DNA of 7,829 nt from Candidatus Poseidoniaceae archaeon (GTDB taxonomy: Archaea > Thermoplasmatota > Poseidoniia > Poseidoniales > Poseidoniaceae): assembly GCA_022425585.1 (NCBI GenBank), contig JAKMFF010000103.1, positions 1 to 7,829 on the forward strand, read 5' to 3'. The first letter of the stretch is position 1. Each line of letters opens with the position of its first letter. The translations under genes were made by a program, and so were the position numbers. This document shows positions 1-6,504 of this stretch, piece after piece. The notes beneath the pieces were generated by a model that saw only the letters and a program-made list of their open reading frames with translations, did no database searches and was not told the DNA's origin.

Positions 1-837
1 AACATAATCAAAGCCTTTCAAAGCAACTTCAGTTTGAATAGCATGCTCAAAGGCTTGACTAAGGTCTTCTGGCGTGTCTAGAACTCTGCCGTCATCGATG
101 TAAGTTATGTTTACTGTTAAGATATCATCAGCTAACTTGGCTTGTGGAGTTTCAACTGCAACTCCTCGTTTCCTTGCAACTCTTCTGACAGCAACTTCGC
201 ACATTCTTCGTAAAAATGCATCATTAGGTGCTTCTTTCTGACCGCCCAATGCTCCTGTTAGAATTTCTTGTGCAGCGTTTTTCTCATTCCGCAAATGCGC
301 TGGTAAATCTGCTCCCAAAGAGGATAGAACGTTGGATGCTGAGGCTTGATTCATATTTAGCCACTGACTCCTTCTTTCAGTTTTCATTGCCTTTTCTGCT
401 TGCGCCAATCGAGTAACCATCTCGTCTGTGGGTGATGATGATTGGCCCATTGGAGTAACATTTGGTATATTTTGTTGCACATTGCCTAATTCATTCATTG
501 GGTTTTGATTAAGATCATTGAGTGAATTTTGGAATCCTTGAGGAGGGAAATTACCAACTGGAGGAATATTTTGTTGGTTTTGCATTCCTTGAGCAATCTG
601 TCTCATTAGTTCAGGTGAAATTGCATTAGGGTCGCTTACTGACATTTCTCGTTGCTGTCTTATTGCTTCTCCAGAAACCACACCAAAACTGCGCCCCCCG
701 GTTACTTCTTGGCCAGCTAGTCCAACGGAGTTTGGTGTCGTAAAACCACCTGCTCTGGATAAGTCTTGTCTTGCGCCACATTCTGGACAGAAAATACTGT
801 CATCAGGTATGTGCTCACCACACGACATACAATCCAT
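1..837 (-). CDS. Zinc-ribbon protein of unknown function, partial (C-terminus beyond left edge)
   Basis: The frame reads open for 279 codons from an ATG at 837-835 to the window edge, so the protein is incomplete. Residues 1-21 form a zinc ribbon with cysteines at C3, C6, C17 and C20 (two CxxC knuckles). After a Gly/Ser-containing stretch comes a region rich in Gln, Asn and Pro (about 79-136), probably disordered. From about 137 onward the sequence looks folded, with charged helices (139-158, 207-226) and then a segment containing TVNITYIDDGR. An SD-like GAGGGG (844-849 on the minus strand) lies 6 nt before the ATG and supports this start. I do not recognise the C-terminal part. Such ribbons often mediate protein or nucleic-acid contacts, but no specific role can be assigned. 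The gene is divergent from the squalene synthase-like gene. Confidence 0.8.
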   Translation of the reverse strand, partial: MDCMSCGEHIPDDSIFCPECGARQDLSRAGGFTTPNSVGLAGQEVTGGRSFGVVSGEAIRQQREMSVSDPNAISPELMRQIAQGMQNQQNIPPVGNFPPQGFQNSLNDLNQNPMNELGNVQQNIPNVTPMGQSSSPTDEMVTRLAQAEKAMKTERRSQWLNMNQASASNVLSSLGADLPAHLRNEKNAAQEILTGALGGQKEAPNDAFLRRMCEVAVRRVARKRGVAVETPQAKLADDILTVNITYIDDGRVLDTPEDLSQAFEHAIQTEVALKGFDYV

Positions 838-1000
838 TGGCGTCCCCTCTACCCTTTCGGATTAACTCAATGCCTAAAGCATTAACTAATTTACAACTAA
901 GTAATTCATCGATTGTGCTGATATGAAATACCGACAGAAATAACATATTTTACCACAGCCTCAATAACAAATAACCATTGGAGTTGCATGAGGGGATTAA
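838..1000. promoter_or_regulatory. Divergent intergenic region with promoter-like elements
   Basis: This 163-bp region separates the minus-strand zinc-ribbon gene from the plus-strand squalene synthase-like gene. A TATA-like ATATTTTA at 945-952 would place transcription initiation near 974 on the plus strand. That leaves a leader of about 27 nt containing the SD GAGGGG (990-995), 5 nt before the TTG start. The minus-strand gene has the same GAGGGG motif at 844-849. The heptamer ATTAACT occurs at 861-867 and again at 881-887, exactly 20 bp apart, flanking a small hairpin-capable AATGC/GCATT pair (869-873, 879-883). The promoter positions are inferred from motif spacing only. Confidence 0.4.
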
Positions 1001-2026
1001 TTGTCTGTACTTATCAATGACAAGATCGATAATTTACTTGAATCTACATCAAGATCTTTTTATCCCACACTCAAATATCTACCAAAGAAAGTTCGTGGGC
1101 AAATTGGCCTGCTTTACCTCTTGGCAAGAGTCGCAGATACAATTGCTGATTCCAAACACGGGGATACCGATGAACTTCTTAGATTATTGCGCAGTTACAA
1201 TGATGTTGCCCAAGGGAAATCAGACAAATTACCCGACTTTTCTAGTCTTGCAGAAATTCAAGATAACCCTCATGAAGCAGAACTCCTTAGAAATGTTGGA
1301 GATGTTATCGAGGGTTTAGAAGTCTACCCTAAAGAGGACAGAGAGAGAATGTTAGAATGCCTAGATATAATCGTAAGTGGTCAGATTCTAGATTTAGAAA
1401 GATTTGGGCCAGCCAACGAAGGCGGAAATATATCTGCCCTGAATGACAATTTAGAATTAGACGACTACACATTTAGAGTAGCTGGATGTGTTGGAGTATT
1501 TTGGACCAAAATGTCACTCGCTCATATCATCTCAATACCTCCAGAGGAAGAAAAGGAATTTTTTGAAAAAGGCGTGAGATTTGGTAAAGCATTACAAATG
1601 ATCAACATTCTTCGAGACATACCTGAAGATTTGCGATTTGGACGATGTTATATTCCGCGACAAGAGTTGGACAAACATGGAATGAAACCCGATGATTTAC
1701 TCACACCAAATAATATTGGAAAATTTAGACCACTATATGATGAATATTTGGATTTAACAAATGAACATCTTGATGCTGCCATAGAATACATAAAGATGTT
1801 ACCAGAAACCCAATTTAGACTCAAGGCTTCATGTATGCTACCTGTTTTGATTGGCCAAAGAACTGTCACTCTGCTTAGAGAAGGCAATATACTTGACTCT
1901 GCTGATCGGATAAAAGTCACCAGGGATGAGATTAAATCTTACGCTAGAAAATTATTACGCGCACTGATAATACCCGGTGGGGTTAGAAGACTTTTGGAAA
2001 AGAATAAGGATTCCGGAAATAAATAA
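1001..2026 (+). CDS. Squalene/phytoene synthase family protein, squalene synthase-like
   Basis: This is a head-to-head prenyltransferase of 341 residues, a normal length for the bacterial/archaeal family. Enzymes of this family condense two prenyl diphosphates (FPP or GGPP) through a cyclopropyl intermediate. The first aspartate-rich motif is DTIAD (D46-D50) within YLLARVADTIAD. The second is RDIPED (D206-D210) within a stretch reading LQMINILRDIPED and followed by GRCYIP. The DTxxD form of the first motif and the second-motif context resemble squalene synthases more than CrtB. No C-terminal membrane anchor, as in eukaryotic squalene synthase, is evident. The start is TTG at 1001: an in-frame TAA lies immediately upstream (998-1000), and SD GAGGGG ends 5 nt before it. 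Another family member follows 131 bp downstream on the same strand. Squalene as product is inferred; dehydrosqualene or another C30/C40 product is possible. Confidence 0.88.
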   Translation: MSVLINDKIDNLLESTSRSFYPTLKYLPKKVRGQIGLLYLLARVADTIADSKHGDTDELLRLLRSYNDVAQGKSDKLPDFSSLAEIQDNPHEAELLRNVGDVIEGLEVYPKEDRERMLECLDIIVSGQILDLERFGPANEGGNISALNDNLELDDYTFRVAGCVGVFWTKMSLAHIISIPPEEEKEFFEKGVRFGKALQMINILRDIPEDLRFGRCYIPRQELDKHGMKPDDLLTPNNIGKFRPLYDEYLDLTNEHLDAAIEYIKMLPETQFRLKASCMLPVLIGQRTVTLLREGNILDSADRIKVTRDEIKSYARKLLRALIIPGGVRRLLEKNKDSGNK

Positions 2027-2157
2027 TTGCATCATTGTTAGTAAATACTTACAAGCCTGTTAGAAAACTATTTTATTATCAATTTAGGCTTTGTTTAATG
2101 GATTGCGTAGTGATACTTTTTTGCAAAGCAATCAAAAAGGAGTAGTCATACAGGTAA
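2027..2157. promoter_or_regulatory. Intergenic leader between the two prenyl synthase genes
   Basis: The region holds a TATA-like TTTTATTAT (2071-2079) lying inside an inverted repeat, AAGCCT (2053-2058) and AGGCTT (2086-2091). A possible 15-codon reading frame (ATG 2098, TAG 2143-2145) follows. An SD-like AAGGAG (2137-2142) sits 15 nt before the TTG candidate start of the next gene and 24 nt before its ATG candidate, which is longer than usual spacing. The second synthase gene may therefore have its own promoter in addition to read-through from the first gene. All of this is motif-level inference. Confidence 0.3.
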
Positions 2158-3462
2158 TTGATAGGGATGTTGGAACGCCGGAAACCTCTAGACTTGTTAT
2201 TCCCGCTCAAGGGAAGCGCAAAGAGTCGAGTTTCTGAAGATGAAGTGGAAAAAATATCCACTCTAGACCGCCTCAGAGCAGGTGTAATGCTTGCTAAAGA
2301 TGCGGTCAAAGCAGTCAGCGTAACTGCCATGGAAGCATTAAGAGAAGGTGCAGCATTTATTGGGCTAGCCGACAAGAATGAACTTGTGGACCCATTCGAG
2401 AATTTGGATGCGCCAATTTGGTCCGAACAACCCCCCCAAGAATTACTCAAACTAGCTTACAACTATTGTGAAAAGTTAACAATTCAAGAAGCCGGCAACT
2501 TTTATCATTCATTCAAGTATTTACCAGATGAACAAAGATTAGCAATGTGTGCAGTTTATGCATTTTGTCGAAGAGCTGACGACATTGCTGACGGTGATTG
2601 GGCTGATAGGTTCCCAGGCAGCGTTGGACAAACTGATCCCGAAGCAGTAGCATACAGAGAACAACTAGAATCTTTACAAAATCGTGGAACTATTTTAGAT
2701 GAAGAATCATATCTAAACAAAATTACTCAATTATTTTTCTTTAGAAAGAAACTCTCAACTTGCTACACTGATGTTTATTCCACAGACCCAGTTTTCTTAG
2801 CATTGAAGGACACAGTTGAGAGATATAAAATCCCAAGAAGTGTATTTGATGATTTGATATCAGGCATGGAGGATGATTTGTATAATAACCGATACCGTAC
2901 CTTTGATGAACTATATGATTACTGTTACAGAGTTGCCTCCGTTGTTGGATTAATGTGCATCGAAATCTATGGATATAGCGATCCAGCAGCAAAAAAATAC
3001 GCTGAATCGTGGGGTATTTTCATGCAATTGACCAATGTCTTGAGAGATGTTGGTGAAGACATTGAGAGAGACAGAGTGTATTTACCGCTTGATGAACTTG
3101 AAAAGAATGGTATTCAAGAATTGGAACTTGATGGTAAAGTAGTACTCAACAAAACTTGGGAACCTTATTGCTATCACTATGCAAAAAGAGCCAGAACCTA
3201 TTTGGAAGAGGCTCGGCAATTGCTGCCCCTACTTCCTAGAAGAACAAGATATTCCCCTGCCGCAATGATTGCATTTTATGATAAAATCTTACGCCAAATA
3301 GAAAAAGAGCAAGGAGATGTATTCACCAAGCGAGTTAAATTGAACAAGTTACAGAAAATGAGTTTAGCAGCCGCTGTTTACCTAAGACACAGAATGCTAC
3401 CTAGATTTTTAGACCCTGTGTGGAATGGTCTTGCCAAGATTGGCTTATTACCATCAGTTTGA
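2158..3462 (+). CDS. Phytoene synthase-like (CrtB/HpnD-type) head-to-head prenyl synthase with N-terminal extension
   Basis: At 434 residues this is longer than the roughly 280-320 typical of CrtB or HpnD. The catalytic domain starts near residue 98 (LAYNYCEKLT). It carries the first aspartate-rich motif DDIAD (141-145) within YAFCRRADDIAD. A GMEDDL segment (236-241) leads into YDYCYRVASVVGL. The second aspartate-rich motif RDVGED (296-301) lies within MQLTNVLRDVGED and is followed by RVYLP. These are classic phytoene synthase/HpnD signatures, so the likely reaction is two GGPP to phytoene (carotenoid or retinal precursor), or two FPP to a presqualene/squalene product. Residues 1-97 are not part of the usual domain; they include a helix-prone segment (about 35-70) and are unexplained. 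The start is TTG 2158 (in-frame TAA at 2155-2157) or ATG 2167; neither is well spaced from SD AAGGAG (2137-2142). No desaturase or HpnE-like oxidoreductase lies nearby to fix the product. Confidence 0.88.
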   Translation: MIGMLERRKPLDLLFPLKGSAKSRVSEDEVEKISTLDRLRAGVMLAKDAVKAVSVTAMEALREGAAFIGLADKNELVDPFENLDAPIWSEQPPQELLKLAYNYCEKLTIQEAGNFYHSFKYLPDEQRLAMCAVYAFCRRADDIADGDWADRFPGSVGQTDPEAVAYREQLESLQNRGTILDEESYLNKITQLFFFRKKLSTCYTDVYSTDPVFLALKDTVERYKIPRSVFDDLISGMEDDLYNNRYRTFDELYDYCYRVASVVGLMCIEIYGYSDPAAKKYAESWGIFMQLTNVLRDVGEDIERDRVYLPLDELEKNGIQELELDGKVVLNKTWEPYCYHYAKRARTYLEEARQLLPLLPRRTRYSPAAMIAFYDKILRQIEKEQGDVFTKRVKLNKLQKMSLAAAVYLRHRMLPRFLDPVWNGLAKIGLLPSV

Positions 3463-3474
3463 AACACTCAAACT
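3456..3474. terminator. Inverted repeat spanning the convergent gene ends, possible bidirectional terminator
   Basis: AGTTTGA (3456-3462) and TCAAACT (3468-3474) are perfect 7-bp inverted arms around the 5-nt spacer AACAC. The TGA stop of the plus-strand synthase is the end of the left arm, and the TGA stop of the minus-strand dehydrogenase is the start of the right arm. Either transcript could therefore form the same small hairpin at its stop codon. No strong T-tract follows on either strand, so a terminator role is only a suggestion. Confidence 0.35.
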
Positions 3475-4643
3475 TGTCTTGTGAAGGCTTGAATTCCTGT
3501 GATATACCTGCCGATTATTAAATTGTGAATATCGTGGGTTCCTTCATATGTTTTAACAGACTCAAGATTTGCCATATGTCGCATTACAGGATACTCATCT
3601 AGTATTCCGTTCGCTCCGTGAATATCTCTTGCAACTCTCGCTATTTCTAAGGCAATATCGACATTGTTCATCTTTGCTAGAGAAATCTGTTCGTTAAACC
3701 AAGTCCCATCGTCTTTCTTTCTTCCAAGATGGTATGCTAACAATTGTCCCTTGGTAATCTCTCTTAACATCCATGCTAATTTGTTCTGAACCAATTGATA
3801 AGATGCAATTGGTATGTCAAATTGTATTCTTGACAATGAATATGTCTTTGCACTATGGAAACAGGCCATTGCTGCTCCTAAAGCACCCCATGAAATACCA
3901 AACCTCGCATTATTCAAGCAAGAGAATGGGCCCCTTAATCCCTTAACCCCTGGAAGGATACGATCTTTGGGTATTTTGCAATCTTGAAATACTAATTCGC
4001 TGGTAACTGATGCCTTCAAAGAATGCTTTCCTTTCATTTCAGGGGCGGTAAAACCTTCATCATCTTTCTCTACAATAAAACCCTTAATGACACCATCTAA
4101 TTTAGCCCAAACTACAGCAACATCGGCAATTGTACCATTGGTAATCCACATTTTTGCACCGTTCAATAGATAATGGTCACCCATATCTTCGGCTTTGGTT
4201 ATCATATCGCCAGGATTAGACCCGTAATCTGGCTCGGTAAGGCCAAAGCAACCGACCATTTCTCCTGAAGCCATTTTGGGTAAATAGTGATTTTTTTGTT
4301 CTTCACTACCGAAATCCCATATTGGATACATAGCAAGAGAACCTTGTACTGAGGCAAATGAGCGCAGACCTGAGTCTCCACGTTCAAGTTCTTGACAAAT
4401 TAGACCATATGCAACATACGATAATCCCGGGCAACCATAGCCTTTCAGTGGCGCACCTAATACTCCCATTTCACCTAGCGCAACACGCCATTCGTCGGGG
4501 AATATACCTTCTTCACATGCATGTTCGATTTTTGGAATTACTTCCTCGTCAACCCAAGCTCTTACCATGTCCCGAATCATTATCTCTTCTTCAGTAAGCA
4601 AGCTCTCTATATCATAAAAATCGAGACCCTCGAATGGTTCCAT
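3468..4643 (-). CDS. Acyl-CoA dehydrogenase, glutaryl-CoA dehydrogenase-like
   Basis: This flavin enzyme probably oxidises and decarboxylates glutaryl-CoA to crotonyl-CoA (lysine/tryptophan catabolism), passing electrons to ETF. The 391-residue chain is colinear with the family. It has GLRSFASVQ (R94, matching the substrate-carboxylate arginine of glutaryl-CoA dehydrogenases), the FAD-contact stretch CFGLTEPDYGSNPG (132-145), WITNG (166-170), GPFSCLNNARFGISWGALGA, and the C-terminal YEGTHDIH with the expected catalytic base E367. It ends GIQAF plus four residues, like mammalian glutaryl-CoA dehydrogenase. I chose the ATG at 4643 because GGGGAG lies 5 nt upstream and the family N-terminus begins here. 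An in-frame ATG at 4670, without an SD, would add nine residues. It lies 42 bp downstream of the propeller-like gene on the same strand and may share its transcript. ETF beta begins at the right edge of the window. Confidence 0.92.
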   Translation of the reverse strand: MEPFEGLDFYDIESLLTEEEIMIRDMVRAWVDEEVIPKIEHACEEGIFPDEWRVALGEMGVLGAPLKGYGCPGLSYVAYGLICQELERGDSGLRSFASVQGSLAMYPIWDFGSEEQKNHYLPKMASGEMVGCFGLTEPDYGSNPGDMITKAEDMGDHYLLNGAKMWITNGTIADVAVVWAKLDGVIKGFIVEKDDEGFTAPEMKGKHSLKASVTSELVFQDCKIPKDRILPGVKGLRGPFSCLNNARFGISWGALGAAMACFHSAKTYSLSRIQFDIPIASYQLVQNKLAWMLREITKGQLLAYHLGRKKDDGTWFNEQISLAKMNNVDIALEIARVARDIHGANGILDEYPVMRHMANLESVKTYEGTHDIHNLIIGRYITGIQAFTRQV

Positions 4644-4685
4644 ATGTTCTCCCCATCCTTGGCCTACCATAGGCGCTTTTAGAAC

Positions 4686-5879
4686 CTAACTATTTTTCTG
4701 TGATTTCTTCCGGCGACTATTTCGTCTAAAATTAATATATTTCTTTTGCAAAAATGGACTGTTCATGTAGATTAGACCAAGAATAACACCAGGTACTGAA
4801 ACGGAAACTGCAATTAGAATTAATGTTGTTAAAATCGTATTGTCAATCTCGACAGTTATTGGTTCAAATGAAATTATATTGCCATTTGTGGTCATAATGT
4901 ATCCGTCATTAAAACCAGTTTCCCACACATGGGCAACTTGGCGCCCGGCAATGACTGAATCCCATTCAAGCATCTGTTCGGAAGATATTTGCACTTTTGC
5001 AATATTTTCCAATGGATCAAATCTGACTGTTGCCAGTGGAGCAATATGAATTAACGAAGTGCTGCCATAGCCAGGTGATGTCGCAATAAAATCACCACTG
5101 AGGCTTGGATACTGCACCATTTCACCTGTATCTGATTTTGAATGATCTACCGTGTTCAATAAAATCGGTATTAACCTTAACCCGCTACCATATGCTACGC
5201 ATTCATTTAATTGAGAATCTGGGCAATCAACGTCAATCCAAGTATCAGTTTTGGTCCCACTCAGCCACGATATATTGTGAGTTTGTCCAATGACACCCAG
5301 ACCATCAGAGAGAGTTGAAACTACGCACATATCGTAATTCTTGTGGCAAGAGATACCGGTTATTTGGGAACCAACGCTGTCAATAAACATAAATCCTGTT
5401 CCTTCCGAGAATCGCCATAAAGAACCATCTTCAGCTCCAAAATACGAGTAATCACCAGCACTTCGCCAGTCAACTGAAGTCATATTTCTACCTAGAATCG
5501 CCCCAGTGCCGTTAACTACAGTAATTCCATGGTCAATTTTTTCGTAACGCATAGCGGTACCCAAATCTCCTGCAATTAGCGCTGCTTCGCCTCTGGGGTG
5601 CCAAGCAATGTCATTGAAGTGATTTTGTCTGCCACTATTGAGTTCAATATCTAAAGATCTATCTCCAGCATTTTTAGCCGATATCAAATGAGCAAAACCG
5701 TCGAGCCCAACAATCAGTAGATTGTTACCATTTGGTGATACTTCTGCACCGGTAATCCCCGCATCACTATCAGTTAATGATGATTCCAATGTCAAATTTA
5801 CGTTATTGTCTTGGGCAAGAATCGTTGGCATTAATAGAATCAAAAGCATTGAGATGCACATTACACTTCTAACTCGCAT
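4686..5879 (-). CDS. Predicted secreted, membrane-anchored beta-propeller-like protein
   Basis: I do not recognise a named family. Starting at ATG 5879 the 397-residue protein opens with a signal peptide: MRVR, a hydrophobic core, and probable cleavage after TILA (residue 22). The body has recurring strand-rich units of roughly 40-45 residues resembling WD40/propeller blades, for example LLIVGLDGFAHLI, DIAWHPRGEAALIAGD and SVDWRSAGDYSYFGAEDGSLW. Cysteines at about 178/185 and 219/227 could form disulfides, and NxS/T sequons occur at about N28, N123, N132 and N202, consistent with an exterior location. One transmembrane helix (about 348-370) is followed by a short strongly basic tail (RRNSRRKKSQK), predicting a type I membrane topology. 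In-frame alternatives are ATG 5891 and TTG 5921; the latter would overlap the divergent gene if that gene also uses its farthest start. It may sense or bind an extracellular ligand, but nothing shows which. Confidence 0.75.
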   Translation of the reverse strand: MRVRSVMCISMLLILLMPTILAQDNNVNLTLESSLTDSDAGITGAEVSPNGNNLLIVGLDGFAHLISAKNAGDRSLDIELNSGRQNHFNDIAWHPRGEAALIAGDLGTAMRYEKIDHGITVVNGTGAILGRNMTSVDWRSAGDYSYFGAEDGSLWRFSEGTGFMFIDSVGSQITGISCHKNYDMCVVSTLSDGLGVIGQTHNISWLSGTKTDTWIDVDCPDSQLNECVAYGSGLRLIPILLNTVDHSKSDTGEMVQYPSLSGDFIATSPGYGSTSLIHIAPLATVRFDPLENIAKVQISSEQMLEWDSVIAGRQVAHVWETGFNDGYIMTTNGNIISFEPITVEIDNTILTTLILIAVSVSVPGVILGLIYMNSPFLQKKYINFRRNSRRKKSQKNS

Positions 5880-5942
5880 GTTTTGTTCCATAAACTGCTC
5901 AATCAAAATATTTCGCTTCAAAGCGTTTTAACGGTGAGCCTT
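5880..5942. promoter_or_regulatory. Divergent promoter region with palindromic TATA-like element
   Basis: AAATATTT at 5906-5913 is a perfect palindrome and resembles an archaeal TATA box in both orientations. Its centre is about 33 nt before the plus-strand ATG at 5943 and about 30 nt before the minus-strand ATG at 5879, so one element could serve both genes with very short leaders. The plus-strand gene also has an SD-like GGTGA (5933-5937) 5 nt before its ATG. The assignment rests on spacing and sequence alone. Confidence 0.4.
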
Positions 5943-6494
5943 ATGTTCAATGGTGTTTTGCCTTGCAATATGGAGAAATTTTCTGTAAAGCGTGGATTAG
6001 TTAAACAAATTGGTGGAAATGCAGGTCTAGCAAAGTTAGCGACTCAATATTTTGATAATGTTTCGGCAAATTCTGAGGGAGTATTTACTGCATCTTTCGG
6101 CATTTTGAATATGGTAAGCGGACACTACAGTCCTGATGGAAAACTATCAGTAGACGTAGACCAATTGAAAGGTGACTCATTAAGCGAACTTCTCTCCTCT
6201 GATGGTGGTCGAGAAAAGGCCATGGAATCAAGAAAGAGATGGTCTGGATTCTTGGACGAAGCGACAGGATACAATGGAAAGCAGAGAGGCGACAAAGCCA
6301 AAGAAGAAGCAAAGAAATTCTCAAAAGCAAAAGGCGCTATTAAGATGGCTCACAAATCAATGAAAATGAGTTCAAAACTTACCGATGAGTTGAGAGATAA
6401 GGCTCTCGGTATGATTGCAGAACTTGAGTCCATGATCGAAGCCGGAGATGCTCCTTCTGAAGGTAAAGTGAAGAAACTTAATGACTTATTTTGA
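5943..6494 (+). CDS. Hypothetical small lysine-rich protein upstream of TyrRS
   Basis: This protein of 183 residues matches no family I recognise. The N-terminal half (about 10-80) contains MEKFSVKRGLVKQIGG and an alternating stretch around GHYSPDGKLSVDVDQL that suggests beta strands. The C-terminal half (about 85-183) is lysine-rich, charged and probably alpha-helical. No signal peptide or membrane segment is seen, so it is likely cytoplasmic. I chose ATG 5943 because GGTGA lies 5 nt before it; ATG 5970 (MEKFSVKRG) and TTG 5883 are in-frame alternatives. Its TGA stop (6492-6494) overlaps the SD of the TyrRS gene, suggesting co-transcription and possibly coupled translation. A nucleic-acid or ribosome-related role would fit its basic composition and neighbour but is not demonstrated. 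Confidence 0.65.
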   Translation: MFNGVLPCNMEKFSVKRGLVKQIGGNAGLAKLATQYFDNVSANSEGVFTASFGILNMVSGHYSPDGKLSVDVDQLKGDSLSELLSSDGGREKAMESRKRWSGFLDEATGYNGKQRGDKAKEEAKKFSKAKGAIKMAHKSMKMSSKLTDELRDKALGMIAELESMIEAGDAPSEGKVKKLNDLF

Positions 6495-6504
6495 GGTGAA
6501 AAAT

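Noticed and set aside
978..1319. 113-codon plus-strand frame overlapping the start of the squalene synthase-like gene
   Set aside because: It is out of frame with a gene that has clear catalytic motifs, and its translation shows no domain-like pattern.
2041..2052. Imperfect palindrome GTAAATACTTAC after the first synthase gene
   Set aside because: Short, with one mismatched pair, in AT-rich spacer; expected by chance.
2117..2139. Hairpin TGC-AAA-GCA with flanking T and A runs as an intrinsic terminator
   Set aside because: The stem is only 3 bp with a 3-nt loop and needs a bulge to extend; too weak to call.
2079..2450. Minus-strand frame of 123 codons antisense to the CrtB/HpnD-like N-terminal extension
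   Set aside because: It is serine/leucine-rich shadow sequence with no recognisable motif; the plus-strand frame continues directly into the conserved enzyme domain.
5883..5942. Upstream TTG-initiated extensions of both divergent genes (to 5883 on plus and 5921 on minus), giving overlapping coding regions
   Set aside because: Neither TTG has an SD; the plus-strand ATG at 5943 has GGTGA 5 nt upstream, and the minus-strand ATG at 5879 gives a compact signal peptide, so the overlap is probably a start-call artefact.
6481..6504. Longer TyrRS start at ATG 6481 overlapping the preceding gene
   Set aside because: The strong SD GAGGTGA at 6493-6499 would lie inside the coding region; it is correctly spaced for ATG 6505.
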